DNA from: Heterobilharzia americana
Lineage: Eukaryota; Platyhelminthes; Trematoda; Strigeidida; Schistosomatidae
Assembly: GCA_944470555.2 (NCBI GenBank)
Contig: OX104127.1
Location: 118,758,741-118,822,740, forward strand
DNA length: 64,000 nucleotides
Direction of reading: 5' to 3'
In this document: one piece after another, positions 11,975 to 23,660 of the stretch
How positions within the stretch are numbered: position 1 is the stretch's first letter
How the letters are laid out: each line of letters opens with the position of its first letter
Position numbers and translations under genes: made by a program
Notes under the pieces: model-generated
What the model saw: only the letters and a program-made list of their open reading frames with translations
Databases searched by the model: none
Told to the model about the DNA's origin: nothing

Positions 11975-14940
11975 ATGACAGAACGGTTGGACGATGGGAA
12001 AGAGTTTTTTATCGACCCTGTGCCAGATCGAAGAACTTTGCACCAGTTCTCAGTCAAAGAGATCAGTGGATATAGTGGCTCTTGGTTCCACTGTCCTATC
12101 AAAAAACTCGTCAAAGCCGGCCATTTGAAGGCTAGCAACTCACCCCTAACTCAACCGGTTGCTTGGACCTCCGGCCCTCATGCTCTTATTCGCCGTACCT
12201 TCAGCAATGTACGAGGCCCACCCTCCAAGATACCTGAGTTAAGGTTGTTAGTGGATGAGGATAGCCCTAGCACAATGGCCTTCTATGAAACATGGCACTC
12301 AGAGAACATAAAGGACGAGGAAGTTTGTTAAGAACAGCCCAGCTTAATCCGAAGGGATAGACCGGAGGGTCCGGGAGGCGGCGTTGCTCTTTACACCCGC
12401 TCCCCCTTAAAAGTCCATTACAGTCTCATAGAATTGGCGTTAAAAATGTCCCTCGGTGTAGTATCAGGGGTGCTGTGGAGGTTCGCGTTTAGTTGGAGTC
12501 TTATACCGCCCCCCTGCAGCTGATGCCACTTTGAGTAAAACGTCAATACAGTCCGTTACAGGAGCCCGGGAACCGAACTTCCCACAGGTCCTCATTATGA
12601 GAGATCTGAACTTTCCGCAACTCTACCACAGAAAGTCCATCTACTGTTCTAAAAGACTTTCGGGAATCGCTACTGGAAAACTCCTTGACGGAACATGTTT
12701 CCCAGTGTACTCGCTGGGGGCCTGGTGGTAAGGCATCCCGCCTAGATCATATTTTCACAAATCAGTTCATTGGGGTAAGCAGCTTGAATGTTTTCAGCCC
12801 TCTTGGCCTAAGTGACCATGCAGTTATCTCCTTCAATACTTCTGTATCTAAGCCACCCGTTCCCGATCAGCCGCCGTTCAGGAACCCTATGAGGACTGAT
12901 TCTGAGAAGGTTCGGCAAGGTCTAGAAGGTTCCGCTTGCTTAAACTGCGGTGACCTACTGGATCTTGATGCTAGATGGGGTCTGTTGAGGAATATAATCC
13001 TACAAACGGCAGAAGACAACACTCCTCTGATTCCAAGAAGAACTAGCAAGTTCGACTCCTCCTGGCTTAAGTCGAGCACACGCAAACTAATACGGCGTAA
13101 ACGGTCGTCTTGCACTGATAGCCCTTTTGACTGGCTAAATTATTGAGATATCCGTAACAAATGTTCAGTAGGGATCAGAAGCGGCAGAATTAACCACCAG
13201 ACACAACGTTGTAGAACCCTGGAGGGAAATCTTGGGATACTGTACTCGCTGATGAAACAGAAGAGTAACAGTTCACTGAGTTTACAGGACCCCATTAGTT
13301 TGGAGATTCTCTGTTCCAACTCCGAAGTTGCAAACCTACTAGCTCATGAGTTCCAAAACAGTTGTCACTTGGGAGACAGAACCCCGCCTCTGTCGGACAC
13401 CCGTATCACAGAGGCACCAAATCATATAGGGTTTAAACCCTCTGTAATTATGGAAATATCAAAGAAACTGAACCCGAATAAGTCTCCAGGAATCGATGGG
13501 ATTCACCCAAGAGCACTCAAGGAGTGTGCTGAAGTTCTGTGTGCCCCACTAGCAAGCCTCTTCAAATGCTCGTTTCTGGAAGGCAGGTTACCCTCTGATT
13601 GGAAACCGGTGGCTGTCGTCCCAATTTATAAAGGTGGAAACAAACTACTCGCCTCCAACTACAGACAAATCTCCCTGATCTCTTCAGTTGCGAAGGCCAT
13701 GGAGAGAGTCATAAATGACTCACTTCATGGTCACTTACTTCAGAAATCAATCCTAAACGACTGTCAGCATGGCTTTCTACCAGGAAGGTCATGTAACACC
13801 AACTTGTTGATAGCTTGAAATAGCTGGACACTCTCTGTCGAGAAGAAAAAGCCTATACACATTGGTTTACCTGACTTTTCTAAGGCCTTTGACAGGGTAA
13901 ATCATGATATCCTTTGTAAGAAACTCCAGCTCATTGGTGCACAGGGAAAATTATTAATCTGGCTTAGGGATCATCTGTGCACCAGGATGCAGTCAGTTAG
14001 AGTCGGCTCCACTGTGTCTAATTGGTTCCTGATGCCTTAAGGTTCCATACTGGGACCACTACTGTTTCTTGCTCCCATCAGTGATCTACCAGGGGTCCTT
14101 AATTCACATTCACCATTATATGCCGATGATCTGGAGATTTGGAGGGAGGAGGAGGAGGAGGAGGACCTTACGAAAATCCTTAATTGGACTACAGAAAACC
14201 TGCTTCCTCTCGACCCGGAGAAGTGTCGAATTATGATAGTTGACAAACATAAGGGCAGTCCCAGTTCGTACTCTCTAGGTGAAACAAATATCTGTCACTC
14301 TAACATGGAGCAAGATCTGGGAGTTACACTAAATGATACACTAGGAACCTCGGTTCATTGCCCCCTTGCAGCCAGTAAGGCTTATGGAACCCTGGGGTTT
14401 CTCTCGCGAACTTTAGGCTGTCTTACTCCTCTTTTCACCAAAGTGTATGCTCTGTACATTCGTCCTCATTTGGGAAAAATTCGCTTGTAATGTCCCCATA
14501 CTTGGAAAAGGACACTGCCATCCTAGAACGGGTACAGGGAAGAGCTACAAAGAAAGTGATTGGGTTACGGCACAAACCGTACCCAGACCGCTTAGTTGCT
14601 CCTCAGCTGCACCTAGTACAACACCGGAGGATCAGAGGGGATATGATCATGATGTACCACATCGCCTATAATTCCCTCTATCCCAACAGATCCCTTCTAA
14701 GCTTTAGTCGGAAACGCAACTTGAGGGGTCACCCGTTAAGAACAGAGCATGAGAGAGGACGTACAAAGATCCGTGCTAGCTCATTTGCAGTCAGACTCTG
14801 AAAACTGTGGAATTCCCTCTCTTCAGCAGTCGTTACAGCCCCATCCCCTGATACCTTTAAAAGGAGGTTGGACGCACACCTCGAGTCCTACGGTACCGAT
14901 GGACTGTACTCGAGAAGCTTTCCCAGATCAGATGCAGTAA
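11975..14940 (+). pseudogene. CR1 copy 2 ORF2 remnant
   Basis: Endonuclease parts lie at 11,975-12,331 and 12,685-13,146, RT fingers at 13,252-13,818, palm at about 13,860-14,230, and C-terminal parts at 14,233-14,490 and 14,490-14,940. Unlike copy 1, the palm has no long open frame. The segment after WF is shortened by 12 bases and has an in-frame TAA inside GVPQGS, and the sequence after YADDLEIW is replaced by a run of GAG codons. Confidence 0.85.
14145..14164 (+). repeat. GAG trinucleotide tract in the RT palm of copy 2
   Basis: About six GAG units replace roughly 30 bases present in copy 1 right after the YADD region. The same tract occurs in copy 3 at 60,751-60,770 on the other strand, which ties copies 2 and 3 together here. 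Confidence 0.85.
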
Positions 14941-14976
14941 TACCAACTTGAGACCAGATTAATTAATTTATCGTAT

Positions 14977-15318
14977 TTTAGGATTTGTCCTGGTGCGAAC
15001 TTGACAGACGCAAAGAGCAATCACCAATTATTCGGACTTGTTTTATACCCACGAATACGAGACCAAGTAAGAACACGATAGCGTAGTCGGATGGAATAGT
15101 ATATTTGGATGGTTATGCCAAAATACCAATGCGTTCCAACTAACTGGCTAGAGTCGAATACGAGCAGTGCAACGTAACACGACAACGTGCAAAATGGAAA
15201 AGATGCTTGACCGGGTGCCCCTTGCTTAGCGAGTCCAGTTAAACTATCAAGGTCAGCATCAGTGTCGAAAGTCGTCAAACCCTAGGCTATTGGTTTTGGG
15301 GAAGTGTGTGATGCTACA
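14977..15318. mobile_element. 342 bp insertion in the CR1 copy 2 tail (solo-LTR-like?)
   Basis: Copies 1 and 3 run straight from TCGTAT into CTCTATC, while copy 2 has about 342 extra bases there. The sides read GTAT (14,973-14,976) and GTAA (15,319-15,322), a possible imperfect 4-base target duplication. On the minus strand the insert begins TGTAGCATCACACAC, a start like that of an LTR. It has no coding potential. A solo LTR of a Gypsy-type element is my best guess; the family is unidentified. Confidence 0.42.
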
Positions 15319-15339
15319 GTAACTCTATCCTTTCAGGTT

Positions 15340-16165
15340 TTTCAGAACCGGGAAGATAATTGTGATCATTCCAAACTCAGAACGTATTCCAATAAGACAG
15401 ACATAGAGCCCAAGGGACCGCAGTTCGCTAATTCCGCAACACGAAGTTTGAAGTTTGATTTGTGCCGCTCTAACCACTAGTGTATTGTGTGCAAATGTGC
15501 GGAAATTACAAGCTTGGTGTTACTTGCTGAGCAATTTGTTAAAGATAACTCAATATTAAGTCATCTGGCTATCACATTGAACACCTCTATGTATGTTCTA
15601 ACATATGATTTAAATACCATAGGGAATAATTCTAGGTTTAACGATCCAAGCTGTCTTCTAAGGAAGTGCATGATGGCGTTCGCCTTTGTTGCCATTCCCT
15701 AATAATTGTCGGTAGTATTCAGTGTGTGTGCGGAAAGTTTAGTCCTGGGTCCTTCTGTGTGGATACCTTGGTGACTGCACACTTGATAATAGTGTAGCTG
15801 GTTTTCATTGCCGCTGGTGTGCAAAGACATCAACTTGCATTTCTCTCTAACCTAGGTTAAAGCTTAAACCGTTTACAGCTGACCAGGACTCCAGCTGAAA
15901 CAGGTCGTTTTGCAGTATCCTAGGATTCTCCTTACCTATTATCCTCCATATTTTGATGTCATCTGAAGAAAGGAGGATGGACGAGGAAACTTTAATGGAA
16001 GAGTCATTTATGGATAGTAAAAATAGGAGTGACCCAAGGATCACTCCTTGAGAAACTTCTGTTCTTGCACTCCTCCAGGTTGGTCGAATTTTGTTTACGT
16101 TAGTACAGAATCTTTTCTCTAGGTATGCTGTAAACCATGCCAAAAGTGGTTGAGTGATGCCTTGG
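15340..16165 (-). pseudogene. CR1-like RT fragment of a third family (left arm)
   Basis: The minus-strand frame at 15,847-16,143 reads AWFTAYLEKRF, then EVSQGVILGSLLFLLSIND and a degenerate catalytic box (SSDD). The continuation down to 15,340 resembles the CR1 C-terminal domain (AIMHFLRRQLGSLNLELF on the right-arm copy, then RSLGLYV). It holds stops and is truncated at both ends. CR1 copy 2 sits directly against its 3' side, as does copy 3 in the right arm. Confidence 0.68.
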
Positions 16166-17240
16166 CTAGAATGTACTCATGACACTGTATCCTAGATACG
16201 TCAGACCTTGATCAGGGTACTAAATTCAGTCAGCCAGTCCGTACCTACAAAGGGGTACTGACATGGTTGAGGGTGTTAGAAGGGTAAGTAATAAGTGGGT
16301 GGCTGGCCTTTCCGTTCTTCCGTAGGGGGAAGCGCCTAGATCAACTGGATCTATTCCTGCTGTCACACTGTGAGAAAGGGGTGACGTCTTACTGGCACTT
16401 CACCTTCGGAGGTTTATACAGCCACGTAGTACTATTAGTCCCTAAACAATAGAAGCGCTTCGTTGCCTGCTGCACGAACATCCACGAGGTTACTGGGTTG
16501 ATTTCTATTCTGCTTCCCATATCGATTCATTGATCCCTACATAATATTTTCTTTATAAGGTAGTAGAAAACCAGTTAACTACAATGAATAATCTGGATAT
16601 CTGTCAGAGTCGACTGAAGTGTACATTTTTAAGTGTACACAATGTTTTCCATAATAAATAAAGTATCATTTAGTTGAGTTTTGTCGGCTGTGATAAGTGT
16701 GATACCTAGCTCTAGGATATTTTGCCGATTGACTCATAACATCGAATACTGAAATTCAGTGTCATGTCATTCAGATTAGCATCCATACTACAGACTTGGT
16801 TGATATATTTTGATTATAGCTGGGCATTTAGGAATCAAGTACTGAAGTCCTAACCATCTAGTGATCCTTTCATGTTCCCGCGAAGGTAGATTACAGTGGG
16901 AATTAACTAGTCAGTTCATTGTGGGGAAAGATGAGCGGGACAATAAGTCTCTGAAGGCTTATGTTGTCAGTTCTTTTATATGTGTTTACAGTTTTTGTTG
17001 ATGAGAAACAGTGTAGACTTCATTAGAATGCGAGTATCTCTTAATGCATTTTAAGAAGTATTAAAATATTAAATCTGGGTCTGTGATTAAGTCATCATTG
17101 TTAAGTAGTTTGAAAAACATACATATTTGCTTACTTTGATTCATAGTTTTTCAGGTCAGTAATATCCGTCTACACTTTATTTATTGGTTTGTTTTTCGAA
17201 ATGGTACTTGATTCATTAGTCAATTCATTTCTTGTTGCAG
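16166..17240. other. Left-arm stretch without recognised gene
   Basis: Positions 16,170-16,520 form a moderately GC-rich block that looks like repeat debris of unknown family. Positions 16,520-17,240 are AT-rich. Any first, non-coding exon of the FAM210-like gene should lie here or further upstream; I could not place it. Confidence 0.35.
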
Positions 17241-17254
17241 ATATTTTGGTGTAG

Positions 17255-17683
17255 ATGACTATTGACTATACGGCTAGAAAACTTTTCGATAAGTTCAACA
17301 TCGATACAAAACAGTGGTCATATTCACGTTTAACTGTTGCAGTACTAGCACATGAATCTCTTGGTGTTGGATTGTTGGTTGGATTCTGGGTGATATGTTA
17401 TAAAAAGCAGCCACTGAAGTATCTCACCTTACTTACCCCTGTAAGCATTCAAGTATTTACTCAAAGTATGCTTATGGTTTCGTCATTGTCCGTATTACTT
17501 AGAGGATTAAATTGGTCAGCACGAAGACTTCGTCGACTACCGTGGCTCCTTTCTTCACGAACAGATCCTAACCGGATCCTTATCAGTGGAGCAGAGAGCT
17601 ACGTCATTCGCAAATTACTATCACCTTTTACTATCCCTGCGAAGATATATCTGGCAGTTGTGGTTTCCAGATTTCTGTGTTGA
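17255..17683 (+). CDS. FAM210/DUF1279-like small membrane protein (left-arm copy)
   Basis: The 142-residue frame looks like a real gene. Family resemblance: a hydrophobic segment at about residues 27-48, a second at about 55-85, and a C-terminal ESYVIRKLLSPFTIPAK (residues 114-130) followed by another hydrophobic stretch, which resembles the DUF1279 domain of FAM210 proteins. Those proteins are generally mitochondrial membrane proteins linked to mitochondrial protein synthesis. The ATG at 17,255 is preceded directly by an in-frame TAG, and a splice acceptor (TTGTTGCAG) ends at 17,240. The start is therefore probably at the beginning of the coding exon, with a non-coding exon upstream. AATAAA follows 55 bases after the stop. 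The right-arm copy encodes an identical protein. The family call is from memory and moderate. Confidence 0.55.
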   Translation: MTIDYTARKLFDKFNIDTKQWSYSRLTVAVLAHESLGVGLLVGFWVICYKKQPLKYLTLLTPVSIQVFTQSMLMVSSLSVLLRGLNWSARRLRRLPWLLSSRTDPNRILISGAESYVIRKLLSPFTIPAKIYLAVVVSRFLC

Positions 17684-17737
17684 TTAATTCTCAAACTTTC
17701 GAATATAACCTTCAATGTAAAATTTGTTACTGGAAAA

Positions 17738-17743
17738 AATAAA
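17738..17743 (+). promoter_or_regulatory. Polyadenylation signal AATAAA
   Basis: Canonical hexamer 55 bases after the stop codon of the FAM210-like gene; it supports that gene's strand and its 3' end. Confidence 0.5.
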
Positions 17744-18099
17744 CATATGAATCCCATGTATTTTCTTACTTTTGTGTTGGAACACAGATTTCTTCGAGTT
17801 CCATAGTACTAAGACAATTGATAACCACAACGGAAGAAGACAGATCATCTTAGGTTCATTCAAACAGTTAAAAACTATAACTACTATGAAAATGTTAACA
17901 CATTTACTACCTTTGTCTTTCGTTGTTCACTTATAAGATAAACAATGAAGGTACATGGCTGTAGCCTCAAAAAACCCTCTTAATGTAGCGTTATCGGGAA
18001 GCTGGAAGCGTCGATTTCAGAGGGGATAATGTGACGTCAGCAGTATACTTCTATTATTTAAGTGAAAAGAAGATTAAGAGAGTTTTGCTCCAGTTTTCG

Positions 18100-18940
18100 T
18101 ATCCCCTTCCAGCTCATGGCTGGACGTCGTCTGCTTAGATGTCATTATCCAAGACCTGGGGGGATCAGTCCCCTCACCGAGCAATAAACATAGTGGCAAC
18201 GTATCCACATAAAAACAAACACTCCTGCAAGAGCACTGTTAACACCCCCTGGAAACTGATCAGTGAAGTACCAGAACCCTCCCAACTGTTAGGTTTCAAC
18301 GCATCCACATTTGCCGGGTAGTCGGATCGTTTGATCGTACTCGCCTCTCTGTGGGCAGACTTGTGTCAGACGCACTTCACAAGGCTTTACAGTCTTGGGG
18401 AAGAGATGCAGCTCACTTTCTGGAGAGACTATCTCTCTCCTACCAAAATTTCACATGCCTCGCCTCCTCCTAGACTACACATAAAACCGAGGCTAGGGCG
18501 AACAACACTCAGCATTGCGGACCGAATACCACCCACATTCGCTAGACAAAACCACGCATTCTCTAAGGACCGCTACAGCAAAGGTGACTACCGGAATCAG
18601 GAAGCTGGATTCCCTTGCCTTTCAGTTCCACTGTTCCCAGTACATTTGGTGGAATCCTGGCAGTTAGCTAGGCCGTCCCTGCTTCAGAGACCCACATCAC
18701 TGACCTAGGCATGTGAATCTCATCGACTGCGTTTACCGCCAAGTCAACTCTGATGGTGAGTAGGTTGATATCTAGAGGGGCCACATCGAGGCTCGCCGCC
18801 GTTGCGTAACTAGGCTCGACCAATAATCACCGGTGCACACACCACCTCCGGTTTTTATGGCCAGCAGCGCAAACACACCACTTAACTGCATCGTTTACAA
18901 CTTCTTCACGTTGACGCCTTGACACGTACCTATGGTGGAG
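18100..18940. other. GC-richer unidentified block (left arm)
   Basis: This ~0.84 kb stands out from its AT-rich surroundings and is kept almost unchanged in the right arm (56,322-57,162). On the plus strand, 18,139-18,708 is one reading frame with a single stop (TAG at 18,319-18,321), 189 codons in total, with an arginine/serine/proline-rich composition and no motif I recognise. It may be a mobile-element remnant (gag-like or 5' region) or chance. I assign no function. Confidence 0.35.
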
Positions 18941-19635
18941 GCATTTGGCTACCATAAGAGATTCGTAGTTTTTGTCGCTAAGCTGCTTTTCTTAAAATCT
19001 TCGAAAAATCCCCACAAAGACATATTAAAAAAACGAGAGCGAACGGCTCAGCGGAGAGACTATTTGGCGAATTTATTCCCTTATCTGTACAATCGCATTT
19101 ATATACAGTATTTTGGTGCGAATGTACGAAGTGTTTCATGTGTGAAAGAAGTTTGTTAGGTATGGCAACAAAGTGATACATATATGAGCAGAAAAATATG
19201 ATTCTCATCTTCAAATGATCAAGATGTTTACGAATATTGAAAAGTCATGAAATGGCACAGTAACAAGAAAACTTAAATCCTCATGTCATGAGAATGTGGG
19301 GTTGCTGAGATCACTGGGTATTGCCCAAAATATCATAGAAACTAAGTCAAGATAATTAAGTTTGAATAACGAGTTCAGTAAAAGCAAAATATTTTATGAA
19401 TGAATTGTTATTAGGGTCACGTAAAGAAGCAAGGAGTAATTGATAATATGTAAGTAGTGAGTGGCAATAAAGTTATACGGAATTCAGTGGAGACGGTGAT
19501 GAAAATATTACAAAATCGTTTATTCCGTTCATTGTGAAAAACCTTATTTACACCTAGATTTCGACTCGTTTTCTCCACGCAACCAATTTTCCGACTGTGC
19601 ACGAAAGATAAGCTACAGCTGTTGGCCTCCTCAAC

Positions 19636-19965
19636 ATGTACCTATCAATTCACCTGCTCTTAATGAGCGAGGTATGTCGACATACTCAACTTCTGCTTTC
19701 TGAACGCATCGTCGGAGAAATAACATGTTGGTTTCTCAGGGGAGAAAGAATATCTTCTCACAGTTCAATTTTAGGACATTTGATTGATTCTGGACACCAG
19801 GTGCACCTACAATCAGAGTTTGGTGTGATGTACAGAGCTCGTGAAAATCTCATGAAGGCTGTGCGAATAAAATGTTTTCAAATTATGGAAGCCACAGGGA
19901 TTTATATACTTTAAAGTCTGAACTCTGCTTGTAAAGAAAGTTTGTCCTGTCACTGTACTTACAAT
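19636..19965 (+). pseudogene. Penelope-like element C-terminal (GIY-YIG end) remnant, left arm
   Basis: The plus-strand translation contains SSILGHLIDSGHQVHLQSEF, VMYRARENL and IMEATGIY, then, in another frame, SELCL-like residues. This fits the final part of the GIY-YIG endonuclease region of Penelope-like retroelements, where a GH pair in a short helix and a late AEA.GI segment are typical. The upstream RT is absent and the end is frameshifted, so this is a 5'-truncated relic. Confidence 0.55.
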
Positions 19966-20499
19966 GAACTTAACCTGTGTGAAGATTTTACCTTTGGGAA
20001 GTGTTTTTCCTTGCCTTTACTACCTCATTACGTCTTCTCTTCATATGACATATCCTTCTACCCTTTTCCAGTCTAATTTTGATTGTTCAACTGCACTCAA
20101 TTCTTTTAAAGGTGTTACACCCTGGAACCCAGCTACTTAATCTTGTTTTGGCTTCCGATAAATCTTAATTTCTAAATGGGAAAATTCATTTTTTGAAATA
20201 TCAGTTCTTTAATCACAAGTGAATCTTTTTAACACACTTTTCGAAACATTCTTTTTATGTTGCCAACCATAGTAATATAAGATTGTACAGCTTTAAAATG
20301 GATCACTGAGAACAGTAACTCTTCACTGAATTCCTATTGTTTTGTGAGTCTACAATCAACTGAATCCCTCACTATGTGTATTCCAAAGGCTAATGTTTAT
20401 AAAATAAAGTGTTGTATGCGCTCAGTAGATTTTCCATTGTCATAGTGAGTATCACCACTCAAATCCTGGTATTTTCAAACTTTGTCACCTAGCACTTAT

Positions 20500-20724
20500 T
20501 CGTTTTCTGACTTCCTCCATGTTTATTTTCTCATAGATTGTTCCTCCTATTGGCTGGACAGAAGCAATCAGTTGAAAGCCGTGAACCTGCATTTCGTGCT
20601 TGTTGGCACTCATCAGGAAAGCGTATCTGCAGCCTCAATGGAACTGATGTCCCACCTGAGATTCGAACCCTCGTCACCGGGTACTGAAATTACAGATATT
20701 ACTGCTGAGTTAATTGGGCTGTGA
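20500..20724 (-). repeat. tRNA-derived SINE-like repeat (left arm)
   Basis: The minus strand has an A-box-like TAACTCAGCAG followed about 43 bases later by a good B box (GGTTCGAATCTC, rc of 20,658-20,669), the internal pol III promoter arrangement of a tRNA-derived SINE. It does not fold as a tRNA with paired stems that I can see. The mirror copy is at 54,538-54,765. Confidence 0.45.
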
Positions 20725-20739
20725 GTGACCTGCTGTAGG

Positions 20740-22930
20740 ATTAGATTAAGTACATTGATTTGTCACTTGAGGCTAACCAACTTCATGTTGTCTAGTCCTA
20801 TGTATTGGTCGAATTCTATCGATCACATTTGGCATTGTGGCCACCAGGCCAGGCGAATAATCATCCCGATTCACTGAGACAGATGGTATGATACTTATTT
20901 CAGAACATATACTACAATTATTTACTTAACCTTAAATAGTTTTTATTCAGTAAAAATACTGATGTACATCTTTCGAAAATGACACCGTTGCATCGAAATT
21001 TAAATTTACTACTAGATGTTTATTTGAATACTAAAGTATAAAGTTGGTCACTAATTACGATCTCTACAATGTGATATCGAAGCAATTCATATATTATTCA
21101 GTTAAGCCTTTCAGTTCTTTTTATGCATAAAAGATGAACACGTATAAATACAAGCGAGAAGACTAATCATATGCATAGTGAGATAATGAAATGCTAACAG
21201 TCAGTCAGACAAACACATGGATACGCCTTGATTTTGTATACATTTCCTGGATTTCAATTGTAATTTGATTATTCTGTTTATAGTAAGGTATGATGTTTAC
21301 CTCCTGTAAAACTGATCGTTTTTATTTCTCTCTATTTAATCATACTGTAAATCTAAATAAGTATGAAAGTTTATTTTTGATTAAAAGCAAGCAATAGAAA
21401 GGTAGAAACCTGATGGAAAACCGGTTTGATAATTAAGTGAACTGGGCGAATTAAACGAAGAGTAAGTTTTATATCAACGACTCTACACTGATATACAGAA
21501 ATTACAGTTAATATCAGAATGTCAGTTATGTAGAGATGACTTAGTTAATGCCAATTATGGATTTAATTTTATTCAGAAAGATGGTAATCAGAGAAATGAA
21601 GTTGCAAAGTGGGGTGGGGATGGAGATGGGGAGGGACTGCATAAGAATAATACAAACTGTGATGTAGAGTGAAACAGATCGTAACTGGTCTAAGTGAACA
21701 ACAGCTAATAAGAGAAGTGTCTCCTGTTTTATCGAATAAAAACCCTTTAGTGGCAATTACTTAAGCCTAAGTAGAAAAAGGTGTGATTTAGGCAGAGGGG
21801 AAAGTTATCTGTAAATAGTTTTTGGTTGATTTAGCAAACATTTGAAGTCAGAAGCTAAATTACATTGACTGTCAGAAGAAGGGGAAAAGTTGTGCAAATT
21901 TCATGTGAGTCGAGAGGTTTGCTTTATAGGATGTATGGGGATTTCTCCCACCATGTATATTCTAGGAATTTCTTTGGTCTAACATCTTCATATCTACAGC
22001 TTGATAAATTCATCGAGGTAAAGAAAGAGATGTGATATCATCTAGTTGCGGGTCCTTGTTCTAGAGTGTTCTAGTTAGCTAAAGTGCACAATTTATACTA
22101 GGTAGCTTTGAACAAATTCAATTTAACTTGTTTTGCATTTTCTCTTGTAACAGTGAGATGTTTTGTGAGTGGTACTCACCTAAAAGGTTTGAATCATTCT
22201 CTAAGTTTGATAAGAAAACCTGTTTGTTACATTTTTGAAAAATATGTTGTTTTTGAGAATATACCTGACTGATATCTTTGCACAAAAGGAACGATAATTT
22301 CCAGTCATCTTTTAAAAGAAATCACTAAATGTTCTGATGTTACTCCTCATCAGGTGAAAGTACTATAGGGCATTTCTTGCCATTTCGAACAGCATTTCCA
22401 TACAAAATCATGCATCTGTAGTAACCTCAATTTATTCCTTCGAACATATCATTCAATTTCTAGGCATTTTACATTGTTGAGATGTTTGCCCACTTCGAGA
22501 ATGCCTGAGAACATTCCACACACTTTCTTCAAGCTTTGTACACTTCGCGCTTCTTTTGGTTTTCGGTTTGCTGATCAAGATGCGCGTGAAATACATCGCT
22601 CACATTATTCGTGCTCTGGTCTTTACAATGCGTGTCGTTGTTAATCGAATTACTAGTAACGGGAACTGGACCTATTGTATACATGAATTGAATGCATTAT
22701 CTCCCATCGCGGATCCATTAGAACGAATAGTTGCGCTAACGGACTAAACATCAGTGATACGGGATTTTTACTGTTGTAACTTAGGATTCGGTGTGTGAGA
22801 TGGTCTCTATGAATTCAGGCCAATTTATAAGTTTGCTGAGAAGTGGAATCTGTAAATAGCTACCTAGAAACAAGCCAATCGGTAAAACAATGCAGATCCT
22901 TTTCATTCGTAATTTAAATTCTTTGAAAAG
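20740..22930. other. Left-arm AT-rich stretch without recognised gene
   Basis: I found no frame with recognisable motifs, no RNA gene and no long tandem repeat. Two 60-70 codon frames (21,541-21,756 minus; 22,556-22,747 plus) are kept in the right arm but have no recognisable features. Confidence 0.4.
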
Positions 22931-23320
22931 ACACTTGCTTATTTTTCTACTAGGTTGTTTCTTCTGGTAATGATGAAACTGTTATCTGCAAAACCGTATC
23001 CAGATCTCCAGTTAAAAATACTAGGCATGATTTGCTCTAGGTTTTGTATTATTTCTCCCGAAATTCCTGCAGATAAGGACTTTCCAACTGATGTTGGAAA
23101 TTGTTGGGACGGCAGATCACGTTCAAGTCTGCAGTGACCAGTCAGAATCGACTGTATGAAGGACAACGTAATTATTATGGAAAATGGTATCTTATCTGAA
23201 ATTTATAAATCTGTTTTACATGAGAAATAAGGATATCTGAATTCTCAATGGGTTTATCGTTCTTGAAACGATACCATCGTCTGTATTGTCACTTGTCCAT
23301 ATGAGACCATGTCATATGTT

Positions 23321-23660
23321 CTAGCGGATCACGAGGCCACGCAATTCTGTTATGGGTCTCAAGAACTTTCGAAGACGACTCCACATATTTTCATCGTTAT
23401 TTGTCTGTACTCCAGCTGTCGGATTAATGAAGTACTTTTTTGTGACCATAAGCTGATTCCAGATAACGGCATGTATGATTTCCAAGCGCCTGTCTATATT
23501 GCTGAACCCAATTCTACCCATTTCTCTATAACTGGCAGCATAGATTCTTCTGATCTCTCCTCTATCCACTGGAAATATCTTTTATTCGTATTTCGATCAT
23601 CTGTACAGAGAGTTCGTGATTTTTCAAGACATGTATTTAACTTACGCAGTCATTTTTAGG
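23321..23660 (-). pseudogene. Merlin-type DNA transposase remnant (left arm)
   Basis: The minus strand encodes MLPVIEKWVELG, then TGAWKSY, and in the next frame YFINPTAGVQTNNDENMWSR and LRKFLRP. This is the end of a DDE transposase of the Merlin/ISXO2 type, where a (S/T)D.W..Y block, an H..NP.TG.(H/Q)T block and the catalytic E of ENMW follow one another. A stop before TGAW and a frameshift before YFINP make it dead, and the aspartate expected before W is missing. No terminal repeats were identified. Confidence 0.62.

Larger units (their letters stand above)
10800..14976 (+). mobile_element. CR1-type non-LTR retrotransposon, copy 2 (defective, mosaic)
   Basis: This is a plus-strand copy nearly identical to copy 1 from about 11,264 onward, and it has more 5' sequence (10,800-11,264) that reads as the beginning of CR1 ORF1. 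It shares copy 1's disabling lesions. Between about 13,934 and 14,161 it instead matches copy 3 (59,926-61,970) base for base, including a 12-base in-frame deletion, a CAA-to-TAA stop in the GVPQGS motif and a GAG repeat. Its 3' tail is interrupted by an insertion at 14,977. Confidence 0.87.

Noticed and set aside
19636..19914. 92-codon frame as a host gene
   Set aside because: Its residues match the C-terminal end of Penelope-like elements, and it is truncated and frameshifted.
20600..20724. tRNA gene suggested by A and B boxes (also at 24,284-24,331 and 28,647)
   Set aside because: No acceptor, D or T stems of correct length could be paired. The boxes fit tRNA-derived SINEs better.
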